Shown here one piece after another: positions 1 to 7,722 of a DNA stretch of 13,231 bases. The position numbers were made by a program, and so were the translations under genes. Numbering within the stretch: position 1 is the stretch's first letter; each line of letters begins with the position of its first letter. The DNA lies in NCBI GenBank assembly GCA_041749275.1, contig JBGTBQ010000374.1:1-13231 (forward strand). The letters run 5' to 3'. This stretch comes from JBGTBQ01 sp041749275. GTDB lineage: Bacteria; Acidobacteriota; Blastocatellia; Pyrinomonadales; Pyrinomonadaceae. The notes beneath the pieces are model-generated. The model did no database searches. It worked only from the letters and a program-made list of their open reading frames with translations, and had not been told where the DNA came from.

Positions 1-1088
1 GGCGCGACCGGCTTCACCGACGGCGGCGCAACGGTCTCGGTCTCGTCAGCCTGCGCTGTTTTCGGCGCGGTCGTCTCCGGCTCCGAGATCGTCGCGGCGA
101 TTTGCGAAGCCTCAACGTCCGCCGCTCTATCCGCCGGGGCAGTCTCCGTGGGCGACGGCGGCGAGGCTGGTGCGCCGTCGCCATCCGTCGCGGGGCGCAC
201 CTCCTCGACGGTGTGCACTTCGGGTCTCGATGGCGCGGAACCGCGCGATTTCTGCCAGACGGCGAGAGCGCCCGCGACCGCGCCGAGTATTAAACCGAAC
301 GCCATCGCCGCAAACAGACGCGACGACGGAGCGGCCCATCTCGCCGGGATGTGCGGCGCGGGCTGCAAGAGCACAGTCTCGCGTTTGGGGCGTGCGGAAA
401 CGAGCGTCGTTTCTTCAATCTCTTCCGGTTCCGCCGCGTCCGCCGCGTCCGTCGCGTCCGTCGCGTCCGTCTCCGTGTTCGTTTTAATGAGGGCGGCTTC
501 GTTCTTTTCCGCCGCGTGCGGCGCGCTCAACTCCGTTGGCGGGCCTTGCGCGTCGTTCACCTCCGCGAGCGGAACGACGGATTGCAATTCGCCGCCCTCT
601 TGGAAAAACTTCGTCACGTCCGCTTTTTTCAATCTCGTCGTCGTTCGTCCCTTTGCCTTCGGACTTTCAACCCGCGCCGTGTCGGGCGCTCTCAACAACT
701 CGACGATGTCCGTGTGACCGCTCGACCGCACCCAGTCCTCGGCGGATGCGCCGAGCCGCGTCCATGCGTCGGTGCTGGCGCCGCGCGCCAACAACGCGCG
801 AACGACTTCGGCGTGCCCGAAGAAGGCGGCCACGACGAGCGCCGTGAAACCGTTCTCGCTTCTGGCTTCGAGGGTTGCGCCTGCGTCGAGCAGAAGATGC
901 ACCGCTTCGAGCCGGCCTTTCGAGGCCGCGCGCATCAACGCCGTCTCGCCGCCGTCCGAGGCCGCGTTGACATCGGCCCCCGTCGCTAACAGAGACTCGA
1001 TGCCGCCGACATCTCCCGCCTCAGCGGCCCGCGGCAAACTCTGTGCGTCAAACGGGGTCGCCCCCCTCGATGGCGAAACCTTGCTCAT
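1..1088 (-). CDS. Ankyrin-repeat single-pass membrane protein, 3' end cut by window edge
   Basis: The frame is open from an ATG at 1086-1088 to the left edge, with 362 codons visible and no stop. The start is fixed by an AAGGAG Shine-Dalgarno about 7 nt upstream. Residues 18-134 form three to four ankyrin repeats, with signatures such as GGETALMRAASKGRLEAV, NGFTALVVAAFFGHAEVV and a degenerate SGHTDIVELL. A long Thr/Asp/Ala/Glu-rich linker follows, then one hydrophobic helix at about 258-278 (LFAAMAFGLILGAVAGALAV), then a Pro/Thr/Glu-rich tail. With no signal peptide, the ankyrins are predicted cytoplasmic and the tail extracytoplasmic. Ankyrin repeats bind protein partners; no catalytic domain is visible, though one could lie beyond the edge. 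It is the third minus-strand gene in a possible operon, 84 bp after the TPR/SLBB gene. The architecture is secure; the function is unknown. Confidence 0.85.
   Translation of the reverse strand, partial: MSKVSPSRGATPFDAQSLPRAAEAGDVGGIESLLATGADVNAASDGGETALMRAASKGRLEAVHLLLDAGATLEARSENGFTALVVAAFFGHAEVVRALLARGASTDAWTRLGASAEDWVRSSGHTDIVELLRAPDTARVESPKAKGRTTTRLKKADVTKFFQEGGELQSVVPLAEVNDAQGPPTELSAPHAAEKNEAALIKTNTETDATDATDAADAAEPEEIEETTLVSARPKRETVLLQPAPHIPARWAAPSSRLFAAMAFGLILGAVAGALAVWQKSRGSAPSRPEVHTVEEVRPATDGDGAPASPPSPTETAPADRAADVEASQIAATISEPETTAPKTAQADETETVAPPSVKPVA
431..475. repeat. 9-bp tandem repeat inside the ankyrin gene linker
   Basis: Five consecutive 9-bp units of the form CCGYCGCGT lie here, the last one diverged. 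On the minus strand they are in frame and encode a Thr-Asp-Ala / Ala-Asp-Ala tract in the linker between the ankyrin repeats and the membrane helix. The unit length is a multiple of three, so copy-number change would alter linker length without breaking the frame. Confidence 0.75.
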
Positions 1089-1172
1089 CCGAGGTCTCCT
1101 TACAATGCTTAATTCATGCGAAGGGAGAGAAGAAATATCCGCCGGCGAGGCGGCGACGCCCTCGCAAAACGG

Positions 1173-2978
1173 TTAGCGCAAGACCTCGATGCGGTCGCCC
1201 GGTTGGACGAAAGGATCGGGAGTGTTGCCCGCGCTGATCGCTCTCAGGTCATAGCTTTTCGTCACCAGACGACCATCCGGCCCCTGCCGCGCGATGTTGA
1301 CGGAAGCCGCGCCCGCCGGCGAGACGCCGCCCGCGGACAACACGGCCTGCGTCAGCGTCAACTCGGCGTGATGCTCCTTCCGACCGGGTTGACGAACTGC
1401 GCCCGCGATGTAGAAATATTGCGTCTCGCGCGCCTTCACGGTGATTACATCGCCGGGGCGCACGTGCAGCGCGTTGGCCGCGCGCGCGTCCGAGAGATCA
1501 ACGGTCGTCGTCCGTCCCGTCAAACGCGAAACCACGGTCGCGCTCCCCGCTTCGGAGAGCGGCTGCGAGTGCGCGACGATGACGTGGAGCGGGACGCCTT
1601 CGCGCCGCAAAATTTTCGCGCCGGGGTCTTTGACCAGACCGCTAACGATGATCGAATGGCTTACGTACTCGCGCACGCCGACCGTAACTTCCGGCGCGGA
1701 TGCGATGCCCCGGCGCTTCAACTCCGCGGCGAGGCGGGCCGCGATCTGATCGGTCGTCAGCCCCACGATCTTGAGCGGCTCCGTGAGCGGCGGATAGTCG
1801 AGCAGACCGGCGGGCGTGACCGTGTGAGATGTAGCTTGCGGATTCCGCGCGTTGAGCACGCGCACGTCGAGCACGTCGCCGACGCCGACCATGTAGATCG
1901 TCGTCGGGTCAACGCCCTCCATCAGCGTCGCGCTCGCGTTCGGGCTGTTCGTCCGCTCAACACTCTCCGCGCGGCGGGCGGCACTCGCGCCGCCGGTCGC
2001 GGGAGCCGTCTCGCGCAGCTTCGTGTATGACCTGCCGAGCCTCTCATAAATCCGCGTGTTGTCCGGTTCGAGGCGAGCCGCGCGCTCGTAGGCGTCAACC
2101 GCTTCACTCCAGCGCTCCAGCCCCGCGTAGGCGTCGCCCAACGCGAGGTGTATCTCAGCATCGTCCCTGTCCAATATCACGGCCTGCCGCAAGGGCGCGA
2201 TGGCCTCCGCGTAGCGCCCCGCGCGGAGATGCTTCGCGCCGAGGTCGTAAGAGGCCCGCGCATCGTCGGAGTTGAGCCGCGCGGCCTTCTCCGCGGACTC
2301 CGACGCGCGCGGCGGCACAACAACCGGGGCGGCGGCGGCGCGGGCCGGCTCTTCGGGCTTCGGCGACGGACTACCGGACGAGGCGGCGTTCAACGCCGTC
2401 GCAGCCTTTTCGCCACGAGGCTCGGCGGCGGACTTGCCCGCGCCTCTGAATGTTTGCGGCGGTTGCCCGGCATAGTCCGGGCGGAGCCGGACGGCTTCGG
2501 TGTAGGCGACCTGAGCCGCCACTTCCTGTCCCATCTTTTTGTAGACGCGACTCAGGTGATAGTAAGGTTCCGCCCACTTCGGATAGATGCTGATGGCTCT
2601 TCTGAAGGCCGCGGCGGCCTGTACATACACGCCCCGGTTGCTCAAAGCTATGCCGAGGCCGTTGTACGCTTCCATATCCTTGTCGTTGAGTTGGACGCTC
2701 TTGCGGTAGGCGGCAACGGCCTCTTCCCAACGCCCCAGTTCCGCATAGACATTGCCGAGGCTGTAGAAGGAGTTTCCGTTTTTGGGGTCGAGCATGACGG
2801 CCTGTTCAAAGGCGGCTACCGCCTCCGACAATCGGCCTTCGAGCGCGAACCGCGCGCCGTCGCGGTGATAGACGGCGGCGCGGCGGCTGTCCTGCAAAAC
2901 AATCGCACGCGGCCTGATGCCGAGAGCCGCGACGCTCGTCGCGAATAAAATGAGGCCGAGGAGGCAAGTCTTCTTCAT
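1173..2978 (-). CDS. Secreted TPR protein fused to polysaccharide-export/SLBB domains
   Basis: This is a 601-residue protein. Residues 1-20 are a Sec-type signal peptide ending near SVAALG. Cys5 lies too early to be a lipobox, so this is not an obvious lipoprotein. Four TPR units cover about 34-167 (for example EAVAAFEQAVMLDPKNG). An Ala/Pro/Ser-rich linker (171-235) is followed by two or three more TPRs (238-322). The C-terminal part from about 358 resembles the Wza-type export domain (VGVGDVLDVRVL at 364-375), then two SLBB-like beta-grasp units with VRPGDVITVKA (507-517) and VQPGDRIEVLR (591-601). Wza-family proteins build outer-membrane or periplasmic conduits for exopolysaccharide. The fused TPR arrays suggest partner docking. 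No glycosyltransferase, Wzc or Wzx gene lies nearby, so a polysaccharide role is inferred from domains only. A GGGAG sequence sits 11 nt before the ATG. Confidence 0.85.
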   Translation of the reverse strand: MKKTCLLGLILFATSVAALGIRPRAIVLQDSRRAAVYHRDGARFALEGRLSEAVAAFEQAVMLDPKNGNSFYSLGNVYAELGRWEEAVAAYRKSVQLNDKDMEAYNGLGIALSNRGVYVQAAAAFRRAISIYPKWAEPYYHLSRVYKKMGQEVAAQVAYTEAVRLRPDYAGQPPQTFRGAGKSAAEPRGEKAATALNAASSGSPSPKPEEPARAAAAPVVVPPRASESAEKAARLNSDDARASYDLGAKHLRAGRYAEAIAPLRQAVILDRDDAEIHLALGDAYAGLERWSEAVDAYERAARLEPDNTRIYERLGRSYTKLRETAPATGGASAARRAESVERTNSPNASATLMEGVDPTTIYMVGVGDVLDVRVLNARNPQATSHTVTPAGLLDYPPLTEPLKIVGLTTDQIAARLAAELKRRGIASAPEVTVGVREYVSHSIIVSGLVKDPGAKILRREGVPLHVIVAHSQPLSEAGSATVVSRLTGRTTTVDLSDARAANALHVRPGDVITVKARETQYFYIAGAVRQPGRKEHHAELTLTQAVLSAGGVSPAGAASVNIARQGPDGRLVTKSYDLRAISAGNTPDPFVQPGDRIEVLR

Positions 2979-3072
2979 GATGGCGTCAACTCCCGCGACA
3001 CTCCGGCAAGTTCGAACAGAAAGGGCGGGCGCGGGGCCGTTGGATGTCTTCAGGGCGCGAGGCCGTTCGCCG

Positions 3073-3930
3073 CTAATGTATCACACGCACGTCGCGCTCG
3101 CTGATGATCTTCCAGCCCTCCGCGGTGCGTCGCCAGCGCAGTTCCTGCACGACTTCGCCGCGGCGGTCTTCGCCGCCACCTTCGATAGCGTACTTTTTGC
3201 GAAAGCGCATGGTGGCGGTCTGCCCGTCGCGGCTGAAGCGGATGTTGGGCGTGCCCGCGCTGATGTCAATCGCGTCGGCGCCGCCGAAGACGCGCGACTT
3301 CTCCGCGCGGACGGCCTCGCGCGGGACGTTGCGTGTCCGGTAGAAAGCGTTCACCGTCGGGCCGTAGAATTTCATCTGGCGTTGGATGTCACGCGAGTTG
3401 GTCGCCGCGACCCATTCTTCGAGCGCGCCGCGCAGAGCAGCCTGCTCCCCGCCGTCGCCCACGCGCACGACTTCAGCCACGTTTTCGAGCGGCTCCGGTT
3501 GCGCTCGCCGCATCTCCTCGACCGGGGCCGCGCTCGCCGGCGTCTGAACCATATCCGACGGGGACAGCCCTGCTTCTTCGCTTTCGTTCCGCGTCGCGGC
3601 GGGCGGTTCTTCCGTGTCGGCGACGCCGACCGCCGGCGCCGGGTCGTTGACGCTCGCGGCAGACCGCGGCTCGTTCGCGTTATTCCTTCTTTGGTAGAGC
3701 GCGAAGCCGAGACCGCCGGCCATCCCGCCGATTAGCCCCCCCACAATGCACGCTACGAGCAGCATGGACGGCCAGACGCTTTTCGCCGCGCGCCGCGTGA
3801 GCGGCACGGCGGGGCGCGCGCGCTGTATGGATTTATCATCGAAGCGCGGCGCGACCAACGTGCGGTCACGGTCCATGGGAATCGTTTTCTCCGAAGGGCT
3901 TACGGAGGTAGTGCGATAATCCTGTTCCAT
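3073..3930 (-). CDS. Single-pass membrane protein with NTF2/SnoaL-like (DUF4440-type) domain
   Basis: This is a 285-residue protein starting at an ATG with GGAG 9 nt upstream. Residues 1-52 are polar and predicted cytoplasmic. One glycine-rich helix spans about 53-80 (CIVGGLIGGMAGGLGFALYQ). A disordered acidic/Pro/Ala linker (82-160) leads to a compact alpha+beta domain at about 163-285. That domain has the NTF2-like pattern: an initial helix (LRGALEEWVAATNSRDIQRQ), a FYGPTVNAFYR segment, and alternating strands ending in GWKIISERDVRV. Such cone-shaped folds bind small ligands or dimerise, and no catalytic pair is evident here. Topology predicts the domain outside the cytoplasm. It is the first gene of the minus-strand trio and is divergent from the TPR lipoprotein. 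Fold-level assignment is fairly confident; the role is unknown. Confidence 0.8.
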   Translation of the reverse strand: MEQDYRTTSVSPSEKTIPMDRDRTLVAPRFDDKSIQRARPAVPLTRRAAKSVWPSMLLVACIVGGLIGGMAGGLGFALYQRRNNANEPRSAASVNDPAPAVGVADTEEPPAATRNESEEAGLSPSDMVQTPASAAPVEEMRRAQPEPLENVAEVVRVGDGGEQAALRGALEEWVAATNSRDIQRQMKFYGPTVNAFYRTRNVPREAVRAEKSRVFGGADAIDISAGTPNIRFSRDGQTATMRFRKKYAIEGGGEDRRGEVVQELRWRRTAEGWKIISERDVRVIH

Positions 3931-4040
3931 TTCAAGCTCTCCGAGGGTGATTGCAACCGGTACACATACACGGATGCATAAACTACTAAAGCAATCTTCA
4001 GTCCGCGCTCCTCGCGGCTCTGTTTCCCGCCGCCGAATTG

Positions 4041-4069
4041 TTGACTCGACGCCACGTTTGTCGTAGAAA
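4041..4069 (+). promoter_or_regulatory. Candidate sigma-70 promoter of the TPR lipoprotein gene
   Basis: TTGACT (4041-4046, 5 of 6 to consensus) is followed after exactly 17 nt by TAGAAA (4064-4069, 4 of 6). The -10 lies 24 nt before the ATG at 4094, giving a short leader of about 18 nt. It sits in the 163-bp divergent intergenic region. No equally convincing box was found for the minus-strand gene starting at 3930. Confidence 0.45.
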
Positions 4070-4093
4070 CTTCACTGCCGGAATAGTCCCGCC

Positions 4094-4891
4094 ATGAAAC
4101 AAACTTTTGCCCCGCCTTCAGTCCTCGTCCTACTCGCCGTTTGCGCGTGCCTCGCACCGGGGCTTGTCGGTTGCCGCTCAAAGAGCGCGCCGCCGGACGC
4201 GAATGCGAATGCGAATGCGAATGCCGTAGCGCAGACAGAGACGAACGGTGCAGACGTGCAAATCGCGCCGCTGCCGGAAGGGAGCGACGCCCGCGCCTAC
4301 TTCGACAGCGGAGTGGAGGCGTACAAGGCCAACCGCGATGCGGAGGCCGTCGCGCGTTTCAAGGAGGCCGTGCGGCTCGACCCCGAATTTGCCGAAGCGC
4401 ACTATCGCCTCGGCCTCGCCTACTCGGCGACGGGGCAGGACGCGGAGTCCGAAAAGTCGTTTGAAGAGGCGGTGCGGACTTACAAGGACGTGGTCAAGCG
4501 CGGCCCGAAGGACGCCAGAGCGCAGTACATGCTCGGCATCTCGTACACCAAGCTTGGCAAGTACGAAGAGGCGGTCAAGGTCTTGAAAGAGTCGGTGAAG
4601 AACGACGCGGAAGATGACGACAAGTATTATGAGTTGGGTCTCGCGCACAACAAGCTGGCGGAGTACCGCGAGGCCATCGCGGCCTTCAACAAAGCGCTCG
4701 AACTCAACCCCGACAACTTCCCCGCCGCCGACGCGCTGGAAAAGGCCCGTTCGGGTTTTGAACGGCGGGAGGCTTTTCTCAAACAACAAGAGAAGCTGCG
4801 TAAGGAGAAGTCGTCGAACGCCAAAGCCAATGCCAACGCCAACAGTAACGGCAATACGAACGCCAAGACCGTCCCGACGCCGCGACCGTGA
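4094..4891 (+). CDS. TPR-repeat lipoprotein with Asn-Ala linkers
   Basis: This is a 265-residue lipoprotein. A hydrophobic signal ends in the lipobox LVGC, with Cys27 as the predicted acylated residue. An Asn-Ala tract (36-44) acts as a spacer, then four TPR units lie at about 65-98, 101-134, 141-174 and 175-208. The typical pattern is seen in AVARFKEAVRLDPEFAEAHY and AIAAFNKALELNPDNFPAAD. A charged helix (222-240) and a second Asn/Ala-rich tail complete the protein. TPRs are protein-binding scaffolds, so it is probably an envelope-anchored assembly or adaptor protein. It lacks Arg/Lys or Asp at the position after Cys that would clearly decide membrane targeting (Arg28 is present; the inner-membrane Asp rule is not met). 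The ribosome site is weak. It is divergent from the minus-strand block and is followed by a repeat-rich gap. Confidence 0.88.
   Translation: MKQTFAPPSVLVLLAVCACLAPGLVGCRSKSAPPDANANANANAVAQTETNGADVQIAPLPEGSDARAYFDSGVEAYKANRDAEAVARFKEAVRLDPEFAEAHYRLGLAYSATGQDAESEKSFEEAVRTYKDVVKRGPKDARAQYMLGISYTKLGKYEEAVKVLKESVKNDAEDDDKYYELGLAHNKLAEYREAIAAFNKALELNPDNFPAADALEKARSGFERREAFLKQQEKLRKEKSSNAKANANANSNGNTNAKTVPTPRP
4199..4222 (+). repeat. Hexanucleotide tandem repeat (GCGAAT)4 encoding Ala-Asn
   Basis: Four perfect copies of GCGAAT lie in frame just after the lipobox of the TPR lipoprotein and encode the Asn-Ala spacer. Being perfect and in frame, it is a candidate for slippage-driven length change without frameshift. 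Confidence 0.85.
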
Positions 4892-4980
4892 TGCCGCCGC
4901 ATGACGCGCCACGCACGCACGCCGATACAACTTTTTACACCAGCAAAGTTGACCCGCCCGCCAGAATATCGGAAGAATGA

Positions 4981-5208
4981 AGAATAGTAGGCAGGAGGCA
5001 GTATAGTTGCCGGACAGCGAGCGTTGACGTTTGCCCCCGACAGCTCGCAGAAGACAAGTTGTTAGCTTAATGCCTGCTGCCTAGAGCAATTTGCGATGGG
5101 GTGTCCGGCAGACTGTGAGTCTGCCGCCTGCTCAGCACCATGCGGCAGACTCACAGTCTGCCGTACACTCAAAAGCAAACCGCTCTAATGCCTACTGCCT
5201 ACTATTTG
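4981..5208. repeat. Cluster of TGCCTnCTGCCTA repeats in direct and inverted orientation
   Basis: Three related copies occur. TAATGCCTGCTGCCTA at 5068-5083 and TAATGCCTACTGCCTA at 5186-5201 are direct repeats matching at 15 of 16 bases. An inverted copy at 4983-5000 matches 5189-5206 at 17 of 18. The 7-bp periodicity (TGCCTnC TGCCTAC) suggests a heptamer-based repeat. The two direct copies bracket the palindrome pair at 5101-5168, which looks like a small composite non-autonomous element. No transposase or target-site duplication was identified. Confidence 0.75.
5101..5168. repeat. Mirror pair of REP-like palindromes
   Basis: Positions 5106-5127 and 5142-5163 are perfect reverse complements of each other (22 bp), separated by 14 bp. 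Allowing one mismatch the arms extend to 5101-5127 and 5142-5168. Each unit is itself a palindrome, CGGCAGACT-GTG-AGTCTGCCG, with a 9-bp stem and 3-nt loop. The region can therefore fold as two small hairpins or as one long one. A further partly matching arm pair lies at 5083-5094 and 5175-5186. This layout recalls REP/BIME elements mobilised by RAYT transposases, but no such gene is in the window. Confidence 0.85.
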
Positions 5209-5211
5209 TCC

Positions 5212-7722
5212 ATGAAAAATTTTTCGCCACGTACTTCATCCGTCGCCGCCGTCCTCCTGCTTCTCTTCTTTATCGCGCCGACCAGCGATCCGTGCGCGCA
5301 AACTCCCATCGCCATGAACGCCGCCGAGACCGAAGGCGCGCTGCGCCGGTTGGGCGTGGTGGGCAGCGTGCTCTACGTCGGCGCGCACCCGGACGACGAG
5401 AACACGGCGCTGCTCGCGTACCTCGCGCGCGGACGAGGGCTGCGGACGGCCTATCTCTCGGTGACGCGCGGCGACGGCGGCCAGAATCTGATCGGCACGG
5501 AGCAGGGCGAACTGCTCGGACTCGTCCGCACGCAGGAGCTTTTGGCGGCGCGCGGGATTGACGGAGCGGAGCAGTTCTTTACGCGCGCGATTGATTTCGG
5601 CTTTACCAAATCTCCGGAAGAGACTTTACGCATCTGGGGCCACGACGCCGTGCTCGCGGATGTGGTCTGGGTCATCCGGCGCTTCCGCCCCGATGTCATC
5701 ATCACGCGCTTTCCCACGACGGGCGAAGGCGGCCACGGTCAGCACACGGCCTCCGCCATCCTCGCGCGCGAGGCGTTCGACGCGGCGGGCGACCCCGCGC
5801 GCTTCCCCGAACAGCTCAAACACGTTACGCCGTGGAAGCCGAAACGTCTCCTCTGGAATGCCTTCGTCCGGCAGGGCGAGCAGCCCGCGAACGCCGGTCA
5901 GCTTTTGAGCGTTGACGTGGGCGCGTACAACCCGCTCTTGGGGAAGTCCTACACCGAGCTTGCCGCGCAGAGCCGCACCATGCACAAGAGTCAGGGCATG
6001 GGGGCGACCGAACGGCGCGGCGCGTCACTCAACTATCTCGCGCACCTCGCGGGCGAAGCGGCGACGAAAGACTTTCTCGACGGCGTTGATCTGACGTGGC
6101 GGCGCATCGCGGGCGGCGAGATTGTCGGACAACTCATCGAACAGGCCGCGCGCGAGTTCCGCCCGTCGAACCCGCAAGGCGTGCTGCCGTTGCTGCTGCG
6201 CGCGCACCGCGAACTCGACAAGCTGCCGAAGGGCGAGCCGCTGGTTGACGCGAAACGCGCGGCGCTGCTCGAAGCGATTCGCGCGTGCGCGGGACTGTGG
6301 ATAGAAGCGACGACGCCCGACCCCTACGTCACACCGCGCGCCGAGATCAGAGTCAGCACGACTCTCATCAACCGTTCAGACTTCCCGCTCCGGCTCGTAG
6401 GACTCGGACTGCGCGGCACGAAGGCCGTTGACGCGAGCGCCGAACTCAAAAACAATCAACCGTTGACGCGGCAACTCTCTCTCAGCGCGCCGTCGGAATA
6501 CAGCCAGCCCTACTGGCTGCGCGACGCGCCGGGCAAGGGACTCTTCGTGGTCGAAGATCGCGCGCTCGTCGGCACGCCCGAAAACGCCCCGCCGCTGGTC
6601 GAGACCGTCGTCATCGCGGCGGGCGATGACAACGAAAAACTAAACTTTGAAGTCCCGGTCGTCTATCGCTGGACTGACCGCGTGCGCGGCGACCTGTCTC
6701 GTCCCGTCGCGGTCGTCCCCGAAGTGGTCGTGCATCTCGAAGAGAAGGCGCTGGTCTTCCCCGACCGCCAACCCAAGCCGGTGCGCGTGAAGCTCCGGAG
6801 CAACATCGCGGGCGATGCCTCCGGCACGCTCCGTCTGAAGCTGCCCGCCGGGTGGACGGCTGCTCCGGCACAGCTTCCCGTCGCGTTGAAGTCGAAGGGC
6901 GAGGAGTTCGGCGCGACGTTCAACGTCACGCCGCCCGCCGAGGCTTCGACGGCCACGCTCGCGGCGGAGTTCGTGGCGGGCGGGAAGACATACACGCGCG
7001 GTCTTCTTGAGATTGATTATCCGCACATCCCGCCACAGACCATCTTCCCCTTGACGGAGGCGCGCGTCGTGCGCGTTGACCTCGCGCGGCGCGGGAGCCG
7101 CGTCGGATACGTGATGGGCGCGGGCGACGAAATACCGGACGCGCTCCGGCAGGTCGGCTACGACGTGACGCTCCTTTCGGACTCGGACCTCGACGGCGCG
7201 GACTTCGACAAGTTCGACGCCATCGTGACGGGCGTGCGCGCCTACAACACGCGCGCGGCTTTGCGCCGGAAGCAGCGGCGGCTGCTCGAATACGTCGAAC
7301 GCGGCGGCACGCTCGTCGTCCAGTACAACACGCCGGAGCGCACGCTCGAAGATGTGCCGCTCGGCCCCTATCCGTTCCGGCTCGCGCGCGACGCGCGCGT
7401 CACGGTCGAGGAAGCGCCGGTCGCGCTGCTCGCGCCCGCCGACCCTCTGCTGAACACGCCGAACCAGATCACGACGGCGGACTTCGAGAATTGGGTGCAG
7501 GAGCGCGGACTCTATTTCGCCGCCGAGTGGGACGCGCGCTACACGCCGCTCTTCGAGAGCCACGACCCCGGCGAGCGAGAACTGCGCGGCGGCACGCTCG
7601 TCGCGCGCCACGGCAAAGGCGTCTACGTCTTTACGGCTTACGCTTTCTTTCGCCAACTGCCCGCCGGGGTGCCCGGCGCATACCGGCTCTTCGTCAATAT
7701 GCTCTCGGCGGGAAAGAAATAA
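5212..7722 (+). CDS. Large secreted PIG-L/LmbE-type zinc deacetylase
   Basis: This is an 836-residue protein counted from the ATG at 5212, chosen because it begins a Sec signal peptide (MKNFSPRTSSVAAVLLLLFF, cleavage after CAQ30). In-frame ATGs at 5140 and 5188 would place repeat sequence in front of the signal. Residues 52-290 form a PIG-L domain: AHPDDE at 58-63 gives the zinc ligands His59 and Asp62 and catalytic base Asp61, and GGHGQHTA (173-180) supplies the third ligand, probably His178. Members hydrolyse N-acetyl groups of GlcNAc-type sugars (MshB, BshB, PIG-L). The middle (about 350-600) looks beta-rich and Ig-like. Residues 605-836 resemble a class I amidotransferase/ThuA-like fold (RRGSRVGYVMGAGDEIPDAL, ERGGTLVVQYN) without an obvious catalytic Cys. 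The substrate is unknown, presumably extracytoplasmic. It is translationally linked to the two genes downstream. No clear Shine-Dalgarno was found. Confidence 0.87.
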   Translation: MKNFSPRTSSVAAVLLLLFFIAPTSDPCAQTPIAMNAAETEGALRRLGVVGSVLYVGAHPDDENTALLAYLARGRGLRTAYLSVTRGDGGQNLIGTEQGELLGLVRTQELLAARGIDGAEQFFTRAIDFGFTKSPEETLRIWGHDAVLADVVWVIRRFRPDVIITRFPTTGEGGHGQHTASAILAREAFDAAGDPARFPEQLKHVTPWKPKRLLWNAFVRQGEQPANAGQLLSVDVGAYNPLLGKSYTELAAQSRTMHKSQGMGATERRGASLNYLAHLAGEAATKDFLDGVDLTWRRIAGGEIVGQLIEQAAREFRPSNPQGVLPLLLRAHRELDKLPKGEPLVDAKRAALLEAIRACAGLWIEATTPDPYVTPRAEIRVSTTLINRSDFPLRLVGLGLRGTKAVDASAELKNNQPLTRQLSLSAPSEYSQPYWLRDAPGKGLFVVEDRALVGTPENAPPLVETVVIAAGDDNEKLNFEVPVVYRWTDRVRGDLSRPVAVVPEVVVHLEEKALVFPDRQPKPVRVKLRSNIAGDASGTLRLKLPAGWTAAPAQLPVALKSKGEEFGATFNVTPPAEASTATLAAEFVAGGKTYTRGLLEIDYPHIPPQTIFPLTEARVVRVDLARRGSRVGYVMGAGDEIPDALRQVGYDVTLLSDSDLDGADFDKFDAIVTGVRAYNTRAALRRKQRRLLEYVERGGTLVVQYNTPERTLEDVPLGPYPFRLARDARVTVEEAPVALLAPADPLLNTPNQITTADFENWVQERGLYFAAEWDARYTPLFESHDPGERELRGGTLVARHGKGVYVFTAYAFFRQLPAGVPGAYRLFVNMLSAGKK

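Larger units (their letters stand above)
4892..5211. other. Gene-free interval between TPR lipoprotein and PIG-L deacetylase
   Basis: No convincing coding frame was found in this 320-bp stretch. Its left part (4892-4980) holds only a weak 7-bp AT-rich inverted repeat (4928-4934 with 4945-4951) and no clear terminator. The right part (4981-5208) is filled with short repeats described separately. A TTGACG at 5024-5029 has no -10 box at a suitable distance, so no promoter is called for the downstream deacetylase. Confidence 0.7.

Noticed and set aside
1139..1153. Short GC hairpin (CCGCC/GGCGG) on the minus strand between the TPR/SLBB and ankyrin genes, followed by ATATTTCTTCT
   Set aside because: The stem is only 5 bp with a 5-nt loop and the T-tract is interrupted. 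In this GC-rich sequence such stems arise by chance, so a terminator is not supported.
4928..4951. CAACTTT/AAAGTTG inverted repeat after the TPR lipoprotein gene
   Set aside because: It is an AT-rich 7-bp stem with a 10-nt loop and no T-tract after it; too weak for a terminator.
5140..5211. N-terminal extension of the deacetylase from ATG 5140 or 5188
   Set aside because: The added residues are encoded by palindrome and TGCCT repeat sequence and would precede an intact signal peptide starting at 5212.
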